Below, one piece after another: positions 35,784-46,167 of a stretch of DNA of 64,000 nucleotides. The stretch comes from Saccharomycopsis fibuligera x Saccharomycopsis cf. fibuligera (taxonomy: Eukaryota; Ascomycota; Saccharomycetes; Ascoideales; Saccharomycopsidaceae), in NCBI GenBank assembly GCA_001936135.1, contig CP012820.1, positions 1,116,001 to 1,180,000 on the forward strand, given 5' to 3'. The first letter of the stretch is position 1. Each line of letters opens with the position of its first letter. Position numbers and translations under genes: made by a program. The notes beneath the pieces were generated by a model, which was not told the DNA's origin, made no database searches, and saw nothing but the letters and a program-made list of their open reading frames with translations.

Positions 35784-38700
35784 TCAAGCATTATCAATAT
35801 TATTGTTATTTACATTTTTTCTCACATAGTATCCAATAAAATCCTTTAACGACATTTTGAACTTTCTGAAATTCTTTGAGTTTAAAGCAGTTTCAACTCC
35901 AGAAAGCACTTTGAATTTTTCTTGAGCACTAACGGTATTAGCCGGTAAATCATCAATACAAAATTCGACCCAAACTTTAATCAAGCCAACGTCGTTATTA
36001 GAAACAGCAAAAATCAATTTGACAAGCTTGGAAATCAAGTCATAGGTTTCGTATTTTGCGTCAACTGGAAACTTGAAAAGCAATCCCTTAAAGCAAATGT
36101 TAAATAATAACAATGCATTGGTATCAACTGATGAATTAGTGGCGCCACTTGGTGGGCTGAGCAAATATTTGCAAACAAGCTCTCTGATGTCCACTGGATT
36201 TTCTCTGTAAAGTGCCACTGGCGGCACTTCATTACCCCAAGAGATAAAGTCCATGATATATCTAATAACGCTAACAATAGGATCATACTTATCCAAATTA
36301 AGACTGAGAATGGCAATTTGGAAACTGTGCTGAGATAATGAATCATTGATGGCAAGTTCTGGTAAAAGTTTGAATGGGAAGTACATTAAAAGATCGCCCA
36401 TCATTCTAAAAAAATCTTCAATTTTATCTTCAATATAAATTAACTTATCCACTATCGTTTTACGTTCAGTTTCCACAAGCTCGTAAGATCCTGTTTGAGC
36501 ATTGGACAATAATAGAGTAATGTTGACATCTTTGAAATACTCATTCAACCACGCAAGAAAAAGCTGGCCTTGGAGTTTACCGAAATCGTAAACCACTTGC
36601 TTGACTTCATCGTTAACGTAGTCGTCATTGAATTCTCTAATAATGATACCAGTTATCCACAAATAACAGCCAAATTTAGTGGTTTTGTAACCTTCATTGA
36701 CAAGATTAATAATTTGGGTCAAAATTGGAATTAAGTAAGTGGTGAAATTTTCGATTTGAGTACGCAAAAACTTAATTAACCTTTCCGACACTTTAAAACT
36801 GAGCTTGAAGTTGTTAAAAAGTAGCTGAATCACTGGATAAATTTCAATGACCAAATCAGCTATCTTGTTTGTATCGGCTTCTGGATCCTTTGGTTTCAAA
36901 ATCGATAACAAAACGGTAACTAATTCAATTTTATCAGCAATGTTTTTATAGACTTCATCTTCTTCATTTTTAGTCTGATTTATTTGAGCGGCATTTCCAG
37001 CATATACGCTCAATTCTTTTAAAGTTGGTTCAATGAAAATTTTGGCGCTATTGTATACGGCTTCCTCGGATTGTTGCGAATAAATGATATGGGCAAAACC
37101 ATCAGTGATCTCATACAAACTAGTAAGATCCAAAAGCGGATTGTTTCTCACTGAAATATAAAAGTCAAAAAATTCGTTCAAGTAGGGAATCAATAAGTCA
37201 CAACAATCTTGACAGAAAAACATTAACGAATTGGATGCTGCAGTAACAATTTCCTTTTGAGAATCATTCAATGAGACATTTTGTTCGCTATTCAAGACAC
37301 TCGTCAAGTTATGTAATATAAAATCTAATTGTGGTTTTAAAAAATTGGCATGATGATAAGTGTACTCTGAGTATCTACCAAACACTAAAATAATTGCGTA
37401 TTTGATTTTGTTAAAATGAATAATTTTGGAATTCGACTGTATCAATTGCAAAAGTAATTCAAAAGTTTGATTTAACATGGCGTTATCCTCTCGAGGATTA
37501 ACTTCTTTGGCCATTGATCTCATGGAAAATAATGGAGCTTCCACATCTTGCCATGTAAGGCCAGCACTATCATTTTGTGCAATCTGTTGGATTTTATTGA
37601 AAGGCACCGCAAGGGCCTCATCTGCGCCAACAATATAACAGCACTCTTTTAAGACATCGCCCATTTCGTACCTAAAATCTTTAAATTTTTCCTCTGATTC
37701 TAAATCACCATCAAACAATTCTCTAGTAGTTTCATTACCATTTTGCAGCCCATTGTCTGATTCTGGATACTTGAGTTGTTCAATTATAATCTCAGTTAAT
37801 CTATGATAAACGGGAACAAATATTTGTCTTTGTTCAGAGTATGTAGGGGAGGCGAGCAAGCTGGAAGACATGTACCAAAAATTGAATGTATACTTAATGA
37901 TATCTAAATCTTCTCTGTACTCGCAACATTTCAAAAGAATCTCAATCAATTCTTTGAAGTATTCTGGGTTTTTGATAATAAATGCATTCCATGATTCGCC
38001 AATTTCAACAAATAATCTTGCTAGTCCATTGACAATTTCAAAGTTGTCAAAGTTGTTGAATAATAGAGGTCTAAGTTTTATAAGTTCTTGATACAAGTTA
38101 GATATAAGCTCAATGTTTTCAATATCCTTGGTTTCTTTAATGATCGAAATCAATGCTTCTATTGACAATTCAAAATTTTGCTCATGTAAAAGGTTGTTGA
38201 AAATTAACTGATAAAGTGGCTCTGTAGATAAAATTTTTGTAATTGGGATCTCTGCGATCCATGAATTGAGACAGTCTAAGACTGCGGCGCTAATTAGTTT
38301 GTTATTTGCCGTTGATAGTTGAATCAATAATTGCAAGACCTTTGATCTATTTTTAGTGATCAAAACATCGGTTCGAGCTTGAAATTCATTATCGGTTAAC
38401 GGAGTTTTGTTGATATCAGAACATTCTTCTGGCAAAATTTTTAAAAATTCAAGCAATGATGCCAAATATGAGTCAGTCAAGCTTGAATTTTGTTGCGACA
38501 GGTTCTCAAACACTGAAATAATGTCACTCACAGGATTGTCCCAAGAAAAGTGCTGTAAAGCTAAACTAACCAAAGAAATATTGAGCTGGGTGCGAATCAC
38601 CTTTACGTTTTGTGTTGTGTAAATGAGAATTAAGTTGATCAAAGAGTCTTTAAGATCAGATACGTTTTCTTGGGGTAGTTGGGCCAAATTGAAATTGATT

Positions 38701-38909
38701 TTGGCTCTTAACGTTTGTGCGGCAAAAAGTTTTGTTTGGATATCGAACTTAGCGCTGTCGTCATTCAATATTAGATGAGATATGGTCCATGCTTCGTTGG
38801 ACAATCGGTATTGCTGTAAGTAGTTGTTAGCCTGTTGCTTGGCAGAGTACTCTGCGTTGGAGTACATAGTCGCCAAAGCATTCTGGAGCTGGCTCACTTG
38901 TTGATCCAT
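35784..38909 (-). CDS. MTR10: MTR10, importin-beta family nuclear import receptor
   Basis: 1,041 residues, slightly longer than S. cerevisiae Mtr10 (972). The N-terminus aligns with the Mtr10/transportin-SR family: VSQLQNALATMYSN, then AWTISHLIL, FAAQTLRAKINFNLAQL and DSLINLILIYTTQNVKVIRTQL at about residues 70-105, followed by the motif LALQHFSWDNPVSDII. The rest is a continuous helical repeat (HEAT-like) array with no other domain. Mtr10 imports the SR-like protein Npl3 and is needed for tRNA retrograde import into the nucleus; it is released by Ran-GTP (family knowledge). The protein ends in an Asn-rich tail (NNNNIDNA). The gene is intron-free and divergent from PRP11, sharing a 336-base promoter region. 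Confidence 0.92.
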   Translation of the reverse strand: MDQQVSQLQNALATMYSNAEYSAKQQANNYLQQYRLSNEAWTISHLILNDDSAKFDIQTKLFAAQTLRAKINFNLAQLPQENVSDLKDSLINLILIYTTQNVKVIRTQLNISLVSLALQHFSWDNPVSDIISVFENLSQQNSSLTDSYLASLLEFLKILPEECSDINKTPLTDNEFQARTDVLITKNRSKVLQLLIQLSTANNKLISAAVLDCLNSWIAEIPITKILSTEPLYQLIFNNLLHEQNFELSIEALISIIKETKDIENIELISNLYQELIKLRPLLFNNFDNFEIVNGLARLFVEIGESWNAFIIKNPEYFKELIEILLKCCEYREDLDIIKYTFNFWYMSSSLLASPTYSEQRQIFVPVYHRLTEIIIEQLKYPESDNGLQNGNETTRELFDGDLESEEKFKDFRYEMGDVLKECCYIVGADEALAVPFNKIQQIAQNDSAGLTWQDVEAPLFSMRSMAKEVNPREDNAMLNQTFELLLQLIQSNSKIIHFNKIKYAIILVFGRYSEYTYHHANFLKPQLDFILHNLTSVLNSEQNVSLNDSQKEIVTAASNSLMFFCQDCCDLLIPYLNEFFDFYISVRNNPLLDLTSLYEITDGFAHIIYSQQSEEAVYNSAKIFIEPTLKELSVYAGNAAQINQTKNEEDEVYKNIADKIELVTVLLSILKPKDPEADTNKIADLVIEIYPVIQLLFNNFKLSFKVSERLIKFLRTQIENFTTYLIPILTQIINLVNEGYKTTKFGCYLWITGIIIREFNDDYVNDEVKQVVYDFGKLQGQLFLAWLNEYFKDVNITLLLSNAQTGSYELVETERKTIVDKLIYIEDKIEDFFRMMGDLLMYFPFKLLPELAINDSLSQHSFQIAILSLNLDKYDPIVSVIRYIMDFISWGNEVPPVALYRENPVDIRELVCKYLLSPPSGATNSSVDTNALLLFNICFKGLLFKFPVDAKYETYDLISKLVKLIFAVSNNDVGLIKVWVEFCIDDLPANTVSAQEKFKVLSGVETALNSKNFRKFKMSLKDFIGYYVRKNVNNNNIDNA

Positions 38910-39245
38910 GGTGTGTTGGAATTGTGTTATTGTGTGACTTGACTTGTGTCTCCAACACTTTCAGAGGGTACAATTTGTCTGATATAATGGCAAAAGCCAA
39001 AGATGAATATTTGCAAAAGATGTGTTGTGAGCACTGCTGATATTCTTATTCGGGTAACCCTTGGCAGCAGCATATTTTACAACATGAAGATGTATTGTAT
39101 ACTCAGAGAGTAAGTATAATAGAATAATATCAATAGGAACTCTTTAACAGAAACTTTTGACACATTTTCTCAGCCCATAGCTTGCTTAAACCAATACCAG
39201 AGCACCATAGGTACCGAAGCATATAGAGTGTAATTTACCACAACC
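38910..39245. promoter_or_regulatory. Short divergent promoter between MTR10 and PRP11
   Basis: 336-base spacer between two divergent housekeeping genes, long enough only for two core promoters. No distinctive motif identified by eye. Confidence 0.5.
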
Positions 39246-39965
39246 ATGGACTACCAAAACAGAGTTGGCAACAAGCAAGGTGGCGGTGGCCTTGCCTCAT
39301 CTCAAGAAACCAATGCTGCTCGTCGTGCCAGAGTTCGCGAGTTACTCTCCAGTTCACAAAATTTTATTGAAAATGATCCTTATGTTTTTCGTAACCATTT
39401 AGGACTTCTTGAATGCAAGCTTTGTTTGACTACGCATATCTCTGAATCTTCGTTCTTGATTCATATCCAGGGAAAAAAGCATCAGTCTAACTTGATGCGC
39501 CGCCAGCACAAGATTGAGCAGCATTCGCAGAATAAACTGCATCAACAACAACAGCATTCACTACAACAGCAGGGATTATTTGGGATCAGTTATGTGAAGA
39601 AGAAGCAGTACGTTAAGATTGGTACTCCTGGTTACCAGATTAAGAAAATAAGGCATCCAATCACTGAACAATTGGGAATATTGGTGATTGTGAATTTCCC
39701 CAAAATTGCAGATCGAGTGAAGCCGTTGCATCGGTTCATGAGTTACTATGAGCAGAAAGTCGAGGTTGTCGGTGAAGAAGACAGCGCAGCTGAAGTGAAT
39801 AAGTTTCAATACTTGATTATAAGCGCTGAGCCATATGAGAATATCTGTATTAAAATACCTAACCGCCCGATTGATAGGACCAAAGAGAATAATACGGGAT
39901 TGTGGGACTATTGGGACTCGGATGTGAAGAGATACTATTTGCAGTTTTTCTTTAGAGGAATATAG
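39246..39965 (+). CDS. PRP11: PRP11, SF3a subunit 2 (U2 snRNP splicing factor)
   Basis: 239 residues, near the length of S. cerevisiae Prp11 (266). N-terminus MDYQNRVGNKQGGGGLAS is the SF3a66/Prp11 signature. A C2H2 zinc finger of the U1/matrin type follows: LECKLCLTTHISESSFLIH, then HIQGKKH, at about residues 56-80. The C-terminal part (GTPGYQIKKIRHPITEQLG and the closing WDSDVKRYYLQFFF) is the conserved region that contacts Prp9/Prp21. A Gln/His-rich linker lies at about 95-112. The protein joins Prp9 and Prp21 in SF3a and helps the U2 snRNP engage the branch point (family knowledge). There is no intron. Assignment is certain at the family level. Confidence 0.95.
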   Translation: MDYQNRVGNKQGGGGLASSQETNAARRARVRELLSSSQNFIENDPYVFRNHLGLLECKLCLTTHISESSFLIHIQGKKHQSNLMRRQHKIEQHSQNKLHQQQQHSLQQQGLFGISYVKKKQYVKIGTPGYQIKKIRHPITEQLGILVIVNFPKIADRVKPLHRFMSYYEQKVEVVGEEDSAAEVNKFQYLIISAEPYENICIKIPNRPIDRTKENNTGLWDYWDSDVKRYYLQFFFRGI

Positions 39966-41288
39966 TCGAGAAGGGCGTAACTTATCATGTGGTTTTCAAG
40001 ACTACTGTCAGAGACTACTATGTCTTGTTAGGATGCGCTGTTTTAACAAAGTACAAGCGCTGAACTCATAAAATTTTTATAGAATTGTTACATTGATTGT
40101 ACATTAGGTTGTATAATTCGTTAGCTTTTTTATGAGCGACAAATCTCGACACTATATTTGATATTCGGCTAGTTTTTCAGCCCCATAATATACGCGTAGA
40201 CACGTCAAGTGGCATTTTGATTTTGTGATTTTGTGATTTCTTGTCAAAATATTGAAATAGTAGCGATGTTTGTAGCAAAAAACATGTCAATTTCCGTTGA
40301 ATTTACTATAAAAATAGTACAAATGTTGGACAATTCTTTGAAGAAAAGATATAAGAACGGCCACATTTACAGACAGGCATTTTAGCTGAGGTACCAGTAG
40401 GACACCATAGACCCCTTTTTATAGCAGCATAACGCCATAGAGAGCTACTGAAGAACTTTTAAAAGCACGAGTCTTGTTTTTCGTGTTGTAAGTTTGCCGA
40501 CGGGATATCACGATGTCAATTCTTCGAGAAAAGACATATGCAATTTTAAAAAGCATTTTGTAAATTTAAGAATGTGCAGGATCTGAGGATGGTATGGGCT
40601 TACCTACCGATTGATTCAAAGAATTCATGTATTCAAACTAGGGGAAAAAATAAAAAGGAAAAACTAATTATAACATTGTAAAAAGTGTAGTTGGAAAACT
40701 GGTATGAAGTTTGAAAAAAAAAAAAAAGAAATGGCAAATGGCAAATGACATATAATATAATTATGATCCTTGCCACCTAAAATCTCAATTACTTTTTTTT
40801 TGCTTCATAAAAAGAAGTAGACAATATTGATGACGAGATAAAAAAGTGCTGTTTGTTTTTTTATATTAAGCTGGTACGTACAAACATCGTAATTTGTAAG
40901 AATAATGATGACGTTGATGATAAAAGTACACATGTGACGTGAAACATCATTGCTAATTTTCGTGGCGTTGTTTCTTTATTTAAAATCATTACTTTATTTT
41001 TTATTTTTTTTTTTTTTTTTGAGGGCGTATTATAGCACTCTTTTGCAATAACAGGGCTTCATGTAAAACTTTAGTAATTATTGTATAGTGCAACTACACC
41101 GCCCCTCAGTTTTTAGCCATTTTTACTAGTTCATTGGTAACATAGGCCAGTTAAGCCTATTTTCAAGCTTTGCAAGAGTTGAAGTCAACACAACTTTTTA
41201 GCGACAACAGTGCCTTACCGACCATTTGACAATCTGACAAATTTGTAATTGTGTGGGTGCAAATCTGAACGATTGAACAGTTGTTGAC
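39966..41288. other. 1.3 kb convergent spacer between PRP11 and the complex I subunit gene
   Basis: Convergent 3' flanks, AT-rich. No gene, RNA gene or repeat of note apart from short A/T tracts (for example near 40711-40728 and 41005-41021). A C-box-like ATGATGA near 40905 lacks a matching D box. Confidence 0.5.
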
Positions 41289-41512
41289 TTAGTAGTGGCC
41301 TGGGATTGGCTCTTCCAATGAAGGAGGAATGTTTCTTTCGAACTTAGTACCACCTGGTCTGCTGGCTGGGATGATTGGATCTGGATGTCTGTATTTGTGC
41401 AACAATGCTTCGGTCTTGTTTATAACATCCTAAACAATTAAGTTAGTAACTTGAGATCACAAGACGGAGAGAAGAAAACATGCTGTAAAACAAAACAACA
41501 CAAAACAAAAAA

Positions 41513-41544
<32 letters not shown>

Positions 41545-41845
41545 CTATATGTTGGTGATGCTAGCCAGCCACTAAGAAGACTGCAATTATTCAGCCATGT
41601 CACTGATACAAGATCAGGACCAACTACGCTGCACATGTCTGTACAACTCAATCAATGAAACATACCTCTAGCTTTCTTGGGTCATTTATGTGTTTGTTGG
41701 CGTCAAACGACTGTCTTATTTCAACGGCTTTCTTTCTGTACAAGTCACGTCTATTGATCCATGAGTAAGAGAGCTTCAAAGCACGACGATATAACAAGGC
41801 AACCACTTTTCTGTTGGCATCAGTGTATGGGAGAAGACCAGACAT
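41289..41845 (-). CDS. NDUFB9-type (LYR-motif) subunit of mitochondrial complex I, two exons
   Basis: Spliced gene. Exon 1 (41666-41845) encodes 60 residues starting MSGLLPYTDANRKVV and containing the LYR tripeptides ALLYRRALK and DLYRKKA. The intron (41430-41665, 236 bases) has donor GTATGT at 41665-41660, branch point TACTAAC at 41448-41442 and acceptor TAG at 41432-41430, all canonical. Exon 2 (41289-41429) adds 46 residues, DVINKTEALLHKYRHPDPII... ending EEPIPGHY before TAA, in phase 0. The resulting 106-residue protein matches the B22/NDUFB9 (LYRM3) accessory subunit, whose C-terminus characteristically carries a HPDPY/P.RPGGTKFERN-like segment. It belongs to the proton-pumping membrane arm of NADH:ubiquinone oxidoreductase and binds acyl carrier protein through its LYR fold (family knowledge). 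Its presence implies the organism keeps complex I. Confidence 0.88.
41430..41665 (-). other. Spliceosomal intron of the NDUFB9-type gene
   Basis: 236 bases, with donor GTATGT, branch point TACTAAC and acceptor TTTAG. The distance from branch point to acceptor is about 12 bases. It is purine/T-rich with long A runs on the plus strand. It is the only intron I can define with full consensus signals in the window. Confidence 0.9.
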
Positions 41846-42961
41846 TGTGTACTGTAGTATATTGTGTGGTATTATGATATATTTTCTGTACAAATTGTTG
41901 ACACCTTGACTGAAAAGCGGTGATGTCTATGCCAATGGCGGTAGTGATGATGATAATGGCCGATAGTCGTGGAGACGATAACAGTATAGCTTCAGAATTG
42001 CGTAGATTTTTTTTTCTATGTCAGTTCGCTTGGATTATTTCGCCTTTTCTTTCATTGGCTAGCAAACGTTTATGGTGCTCCTAACCCTGATTAGTCACTG
42101 CTTACGCTATATTTCAAGATCACATGAATTCTGTGTACCAATTCCATGGTTCTAGTTACCACAGCTTCCTCGATTTGCACCTGGCCGAGCACTGCAGTAT
42201 AGTTTCCGGCAAGAGAGTGCTAATACCAACCAATGATCAGCTTGACGAAAGCCCAGAATAGTTACAGAAAAAATGCCGTCTGCAATAAGTGGGCAGGGCG
42301 GGCGTGTTTCTGAAATATTCAGCCAACGCCCGTTTGACGGCCATCGCAATAATCCGTAGCTTCTTTTATGGTCTACTTCGTCTGGCGGTCACTAGAATCA
42401 TCTCAATGGTTGGTTGTGCTACATCAGCTCAAACAATTGGCGAGTTCTGCAGATCTGCATTGTCTATTTTGAATGCTTGATTGTTAAACGTACCTTTTTT
42501 GAGGTTCACATTTTCTATTCCGCTGTCATATTCCAAAATAGTCCGACAAACAGCAGTAAATTATTTGGCCAGTGACGAACCACTAACTCGAGTAGCACGT
42601 TGGTTCTTGTATAATTTCAAATTCTGTAAAGCAATGTGAGAACTATATGCTGCTCTTTTGCTTTTTGAGCATGGTCCACATTGCCTGTTATTGCTCCAGC
42701 TCGAATTTGGCTACTCAATTCTGCAAACACATAACCCCCGTTCCCCACAAGTTTCAGGACCGGTCCCATGAGTTAAAATGGTTGTCAAAAAAAGAGAAAA
42801 GAAATAAAAAGAAAGAAAAAGTTGCAACGTAAAACATATCAATGCGTTGAAAGCTAAAACTCTTTCGCGAGGTGCATTTGACAGTTAAACGGTTCTGGCT
42901 GCACCTGTGATTCTTTTTTGAAATTGGAATTCCAACTTCTCCCGGTGTCCCTTTCTGTAAT

Positions 42962-42979
42962 TTTTCCGATATCGGAAAA
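42962..42979. promoter_or_regulatory. 18-bp perfect palindrome with CCG-N4-CGG core
   Basis: The sequence TTTTCCGATATCGGAAAA is its own reverse complement. The everted CCG/CGG pair spaced by four bases is the kind of site bound by fungal Zn2Cys6 dimers. No gene is nearby in either direction within 1 kb. Confidence 0.5.
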
Positions 42980-44083
42980 TCCGCAACGCTAGTGCTCAAA
43001 GCTCTCTGAAGAATCTGTACACAACCTCTTCTTTTCAGACTAATTTTTTTGAGATCAAGGCATTGGAAACAGTGCCTCTTTGGATGAGTGCGACGTTTCC
43101 TGAGGAGTGCACTATATTGCGCTGCTGCTGCAAATGGTTGCCCTCGACGCAGTAGCGCGCAGGTGTTAAAAGAAGGAAACTTTCAGCCGCACCAGATCAA
43201 CACTGTCCTCCAAGACTTTCCCTAATCGGATCGCTACAATGCTGAAAAAGCACGGCGTTTGCTTGCTACTGAGAGCCAACAATACACCAAGAGGAAGGCG
43301 TGTATAATACTATGATAGACCTCTGCCTTCCGCAATGCGCCATAGCAAACGGTAGAGAGCTCAACGTGCGCTCAGGCTTGTCAAGCGAGACAAGCACCGC
43401 GAGTTAGCAATAGCGGTCATGCTTATTGTTGACTTCAATGTACCTGTACTGTGTACGTACAAAGCATCGTAGAGTTCTGACAGGCCAGCTACACATGCGC
43501 TAGCAATTCAGCCAACACAGGATAAGATTACATGATCAAGTATTTCTTTTGGGCAAACTTTTACAAGAGCGTGCTTGCGGCACTGCGATATCTTTTCGGT
43601 TTCAGCTACTGTGCTATATTAAATTTCTGGGCCTTGGTTTTTATTGTTCGATTTTAAGTTGGTATGGCTTAGCCTCAAATCCGCCTAGAAAGTTAAGATC
43701 TACATTAGCGGCTATAGCATTTATCCAATAACACAGGAGAAGGATATAATCCTGGCGCGAACAGCATACTCGATAGGGTTTGCATCTTTGACGTACGTTG
43801 AGAAAGTCTTTGTTTTTTGGTGTCGTTGTGTCCTAACAAGCAGCATCGCGTAGCAAACAAGCTGAATTCTAGACTTCCAGAGAGCCTAGAAAACCTTTGC
43901 TACAGCAAGTAATGTTGAAAATCTCTGTTCAGAGCATAGTGAAGAGAATGTAATAAATATGGTTATTGAACAATACGGTTAACGAGGAAGCAATATAGTC
44001 AATGGAGAAAGGGTTTTGACAGCTCTTCAATGAGTATTGTCCAACGCTTAGATGACTGCGCGATACTGATTTGGCCTCGAGGC

Positions 44084-44096
44084 GTCCCGGCGGGAC
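44084..44096. repeat. GC-rich inverted repeat GTCCC-GGC-GGGAC
   Basis: Five-base arms around three bases, followed at once by CCGCGG, forming a small GC island (about 44071-44105) in AT-rich surroundings. Confidence 0.5.
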
Positions 44097-44536
44097 CCGC
44101 GGTACGTGTTTGAAATTTAGCTTCAGCTGTATGTTTGAATCTCAAACAATGCAATATGCTGATATTCAGGAAATATAAACAACATTCAGTAGCTTTAGCT
44201 GATTGCCCTTTGTTTATCATTCGACTCTATCTGACTTTTGGCAAGCATGTTTATAAAACATTCCGTGTAATTAACCAGATCTCGAGATTAAGTTAAGTTT
44301 CTGCCGTCACGGGGATGCTGTAGCTGTCTTTTGATTGATGTCCAACGTTTAATATAGTCATACACACGTCCAATTTAGCCGCAGATGGTCAAACAGAAGA
44401 GAACGCAAATCCAGGTAAGATCCAAAAATGCAGCAGCGGCACGGTTCACAAAAAAGCTGGCTAGCAAGCCAAGATTGACAACTTTTCAAGTTAAGCTCAT
44501 ATCGTTTTGTTTTGTTTTTTTTTTTTTTTTTATTTG

Positions 44537-44566
44537 TTTTTCTTTTCTTTTCTTTTCTTTTCTTTT
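44537..44566. repeat. (TTTTC)n pentanucleotide repeat
   Basis: Five to six TTTTC units following a poly-T run, in the gene-poor region. Confidence 0.8.
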
Positions 44567-46105
44567 GAAACTTTCTCTGGGCAAACTGGCTAATCAGACT
44601 AATCGAAGTTGGATTAGTATCGCAACATGAAACAGTCCAAACTGTAATCAGGCATAGCTGGCTGTAGCAAGCTCTCGACTATGTTGATTAAACTTTATAG
44701 TTCGTTAGAGGGTCTGTATGTATTACAACCCGGCGCCCTGTCAATGTAAACGCACTGCCCGCTTGGTCAAACACTCTAGCTGGTTAGCAAAACTATGGTA
44801 TCGTCTGCCAGCTGGCGCTGTTTTAGATTGGATCCAAGTAATTAACTAATTAATTAAGCAGGCGCGGATGGCAGCCTGGGCAATTTCCTATTTTGTATTT
44901 TGAGACATCATCTTGATACAGTGGAATAGATGTTTCTCATTTATGTTGCGTCACTACGCATTGTTATGTTATAAGGAAAAAGAATGTAGGAAAAAAAACT
45001 AGCAAATTAACAAATTAACATGTTGATTATTGGTTGATCAAAATTTGAGTGTTACTATATTGAGAAGCTTGTGTCTTGTTGTTTCGCAAGAAGTCAAAAA
45101 ATTAATCCACAGGCTGACCTGACAAGCACACATGGACGTCAACGGATCATTGTCTTAAAAAACAAGACGCTCATTCTGCATTATGACAGCCAGTAAACTA
45201 AGTAGCCCATGAATACTATCTCACCGCAAGGCGTTTTTGTTGTTGACAAACTAATGTATATTGCATGTGTTCAGTATTATCGTAGCTTACGCCTTGGCAG
45301 CACTGATGGGTGCGGACAGTTGCCGTTTGGAAAAACAACACTTCAAAGTTATAATGTTCGGACTAAGCCACGGCAAAACAGAGAGGAAAAAACGTTAATC
45401 TCTTCATGTGGTACCTAATGGTCTCCGGCTACACGCGAGGTCCAGAGTAAAACACTGGGAAATAGGGCAAACAAAAGGAATGTGCATTTTTCCCCGAGAA
45501 ATTAGACTTCTCTTTGTGTATATACTGGGAAACAGGTAGAAACAGCAAACAGTTGATTGGCTAATGTGATCAGAGTTTCAACTTGGGCCGATTGTAATTC
45601 AGGTAAAGAGGACAGAAAGCCAACATTAGTCTCTAATTATTATGCTGCAAGTAAAGAAATTTTTAATAATTATATCGGTGGTTATTTTGTAGCTACCGTA
45701 CCACCAATCTTTGTCTTTCTCATCTTGTTCTTTTAACTTGGTTAATTTGAACAACTAAGTTAAAATGTGGGGAAAGCAACTGAAATTAGTTGGAGGTCGG
45801 TTTAGGTAACTTTTTTACAGCAAATATGAGCTGAAAGCACAGCGCTTCTTCGCTAAATGCAAACCAAAAAATTTAACAGAAGCAACAAAGAACGGCAATG
45901 TGTAGTAAAGAGACGATGAAGTATTACAGCAAAAAAATAAGCAGTCTTTATTTCCGTTTTTTAAGAAATAAAACTAAAGCGAAAGATTTTTCTATCTCTA
46001 TCAAAAGAAAAAAGCAAAAAGTAAATGTACAATTGTAAAAGAAAAGCAAAGGTTACTGAATGCAAAGAAAAAATTATTATTGAAGCTCAGAAATGAAACA
46101 TAATC

Positions 46106-46123
46106 AGTGAGGCTAGCCTCACT
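46106..46123. repeat. 18-bp perfect palindrome just 3' of the homeodomain gene
   Basis: AGTGAGGCTAGCCTCACT reads the same on both strands and lies 45-62 bases beyond the stop codon of the minus-strand homeodomain gene, so it would fall in the 3' untranslated region, where RNA could fold it as a 7-bp stem with a CUAG loop. Confidence 0.6.
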
Positions 46124-46167
46124 CTGACAACCCTCTTTGTTATTGTATTTTTACTTTATTTTTTTGC

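Larger units (their letters stand above)
41846..46167. other. 4.3 kb gene-poor region downstream of the homeodomain gene
   Basis: Holds the promoter of the complex I gene at its left end and the 3' flank of the homeodomain gene at its right. No reading frame longer than about 81 codons and none with a recognised domain. Noted inside: an 18-bp palindrome centred on CCGATATCGG (42962-42979), a GC-rich inverted repeat (44084-44096), a (TTTTC)n run (44537-44566), two AGCTGTC sites (44018-44024 reversed, 44322-44328) and an 18-bp palindrome (46106-46123). It could contain a noncoding transcript, decayed genes or, less likely, part of a regional centromere; none is shown by sequence alone. Confidence 0.5.

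Noticed and set aside
40900-40960. C-box-like ATGATGA, considered as a box C/D snoRNA
   Set aside because: No CTGA D box at a suitable distance and no flanking stem.
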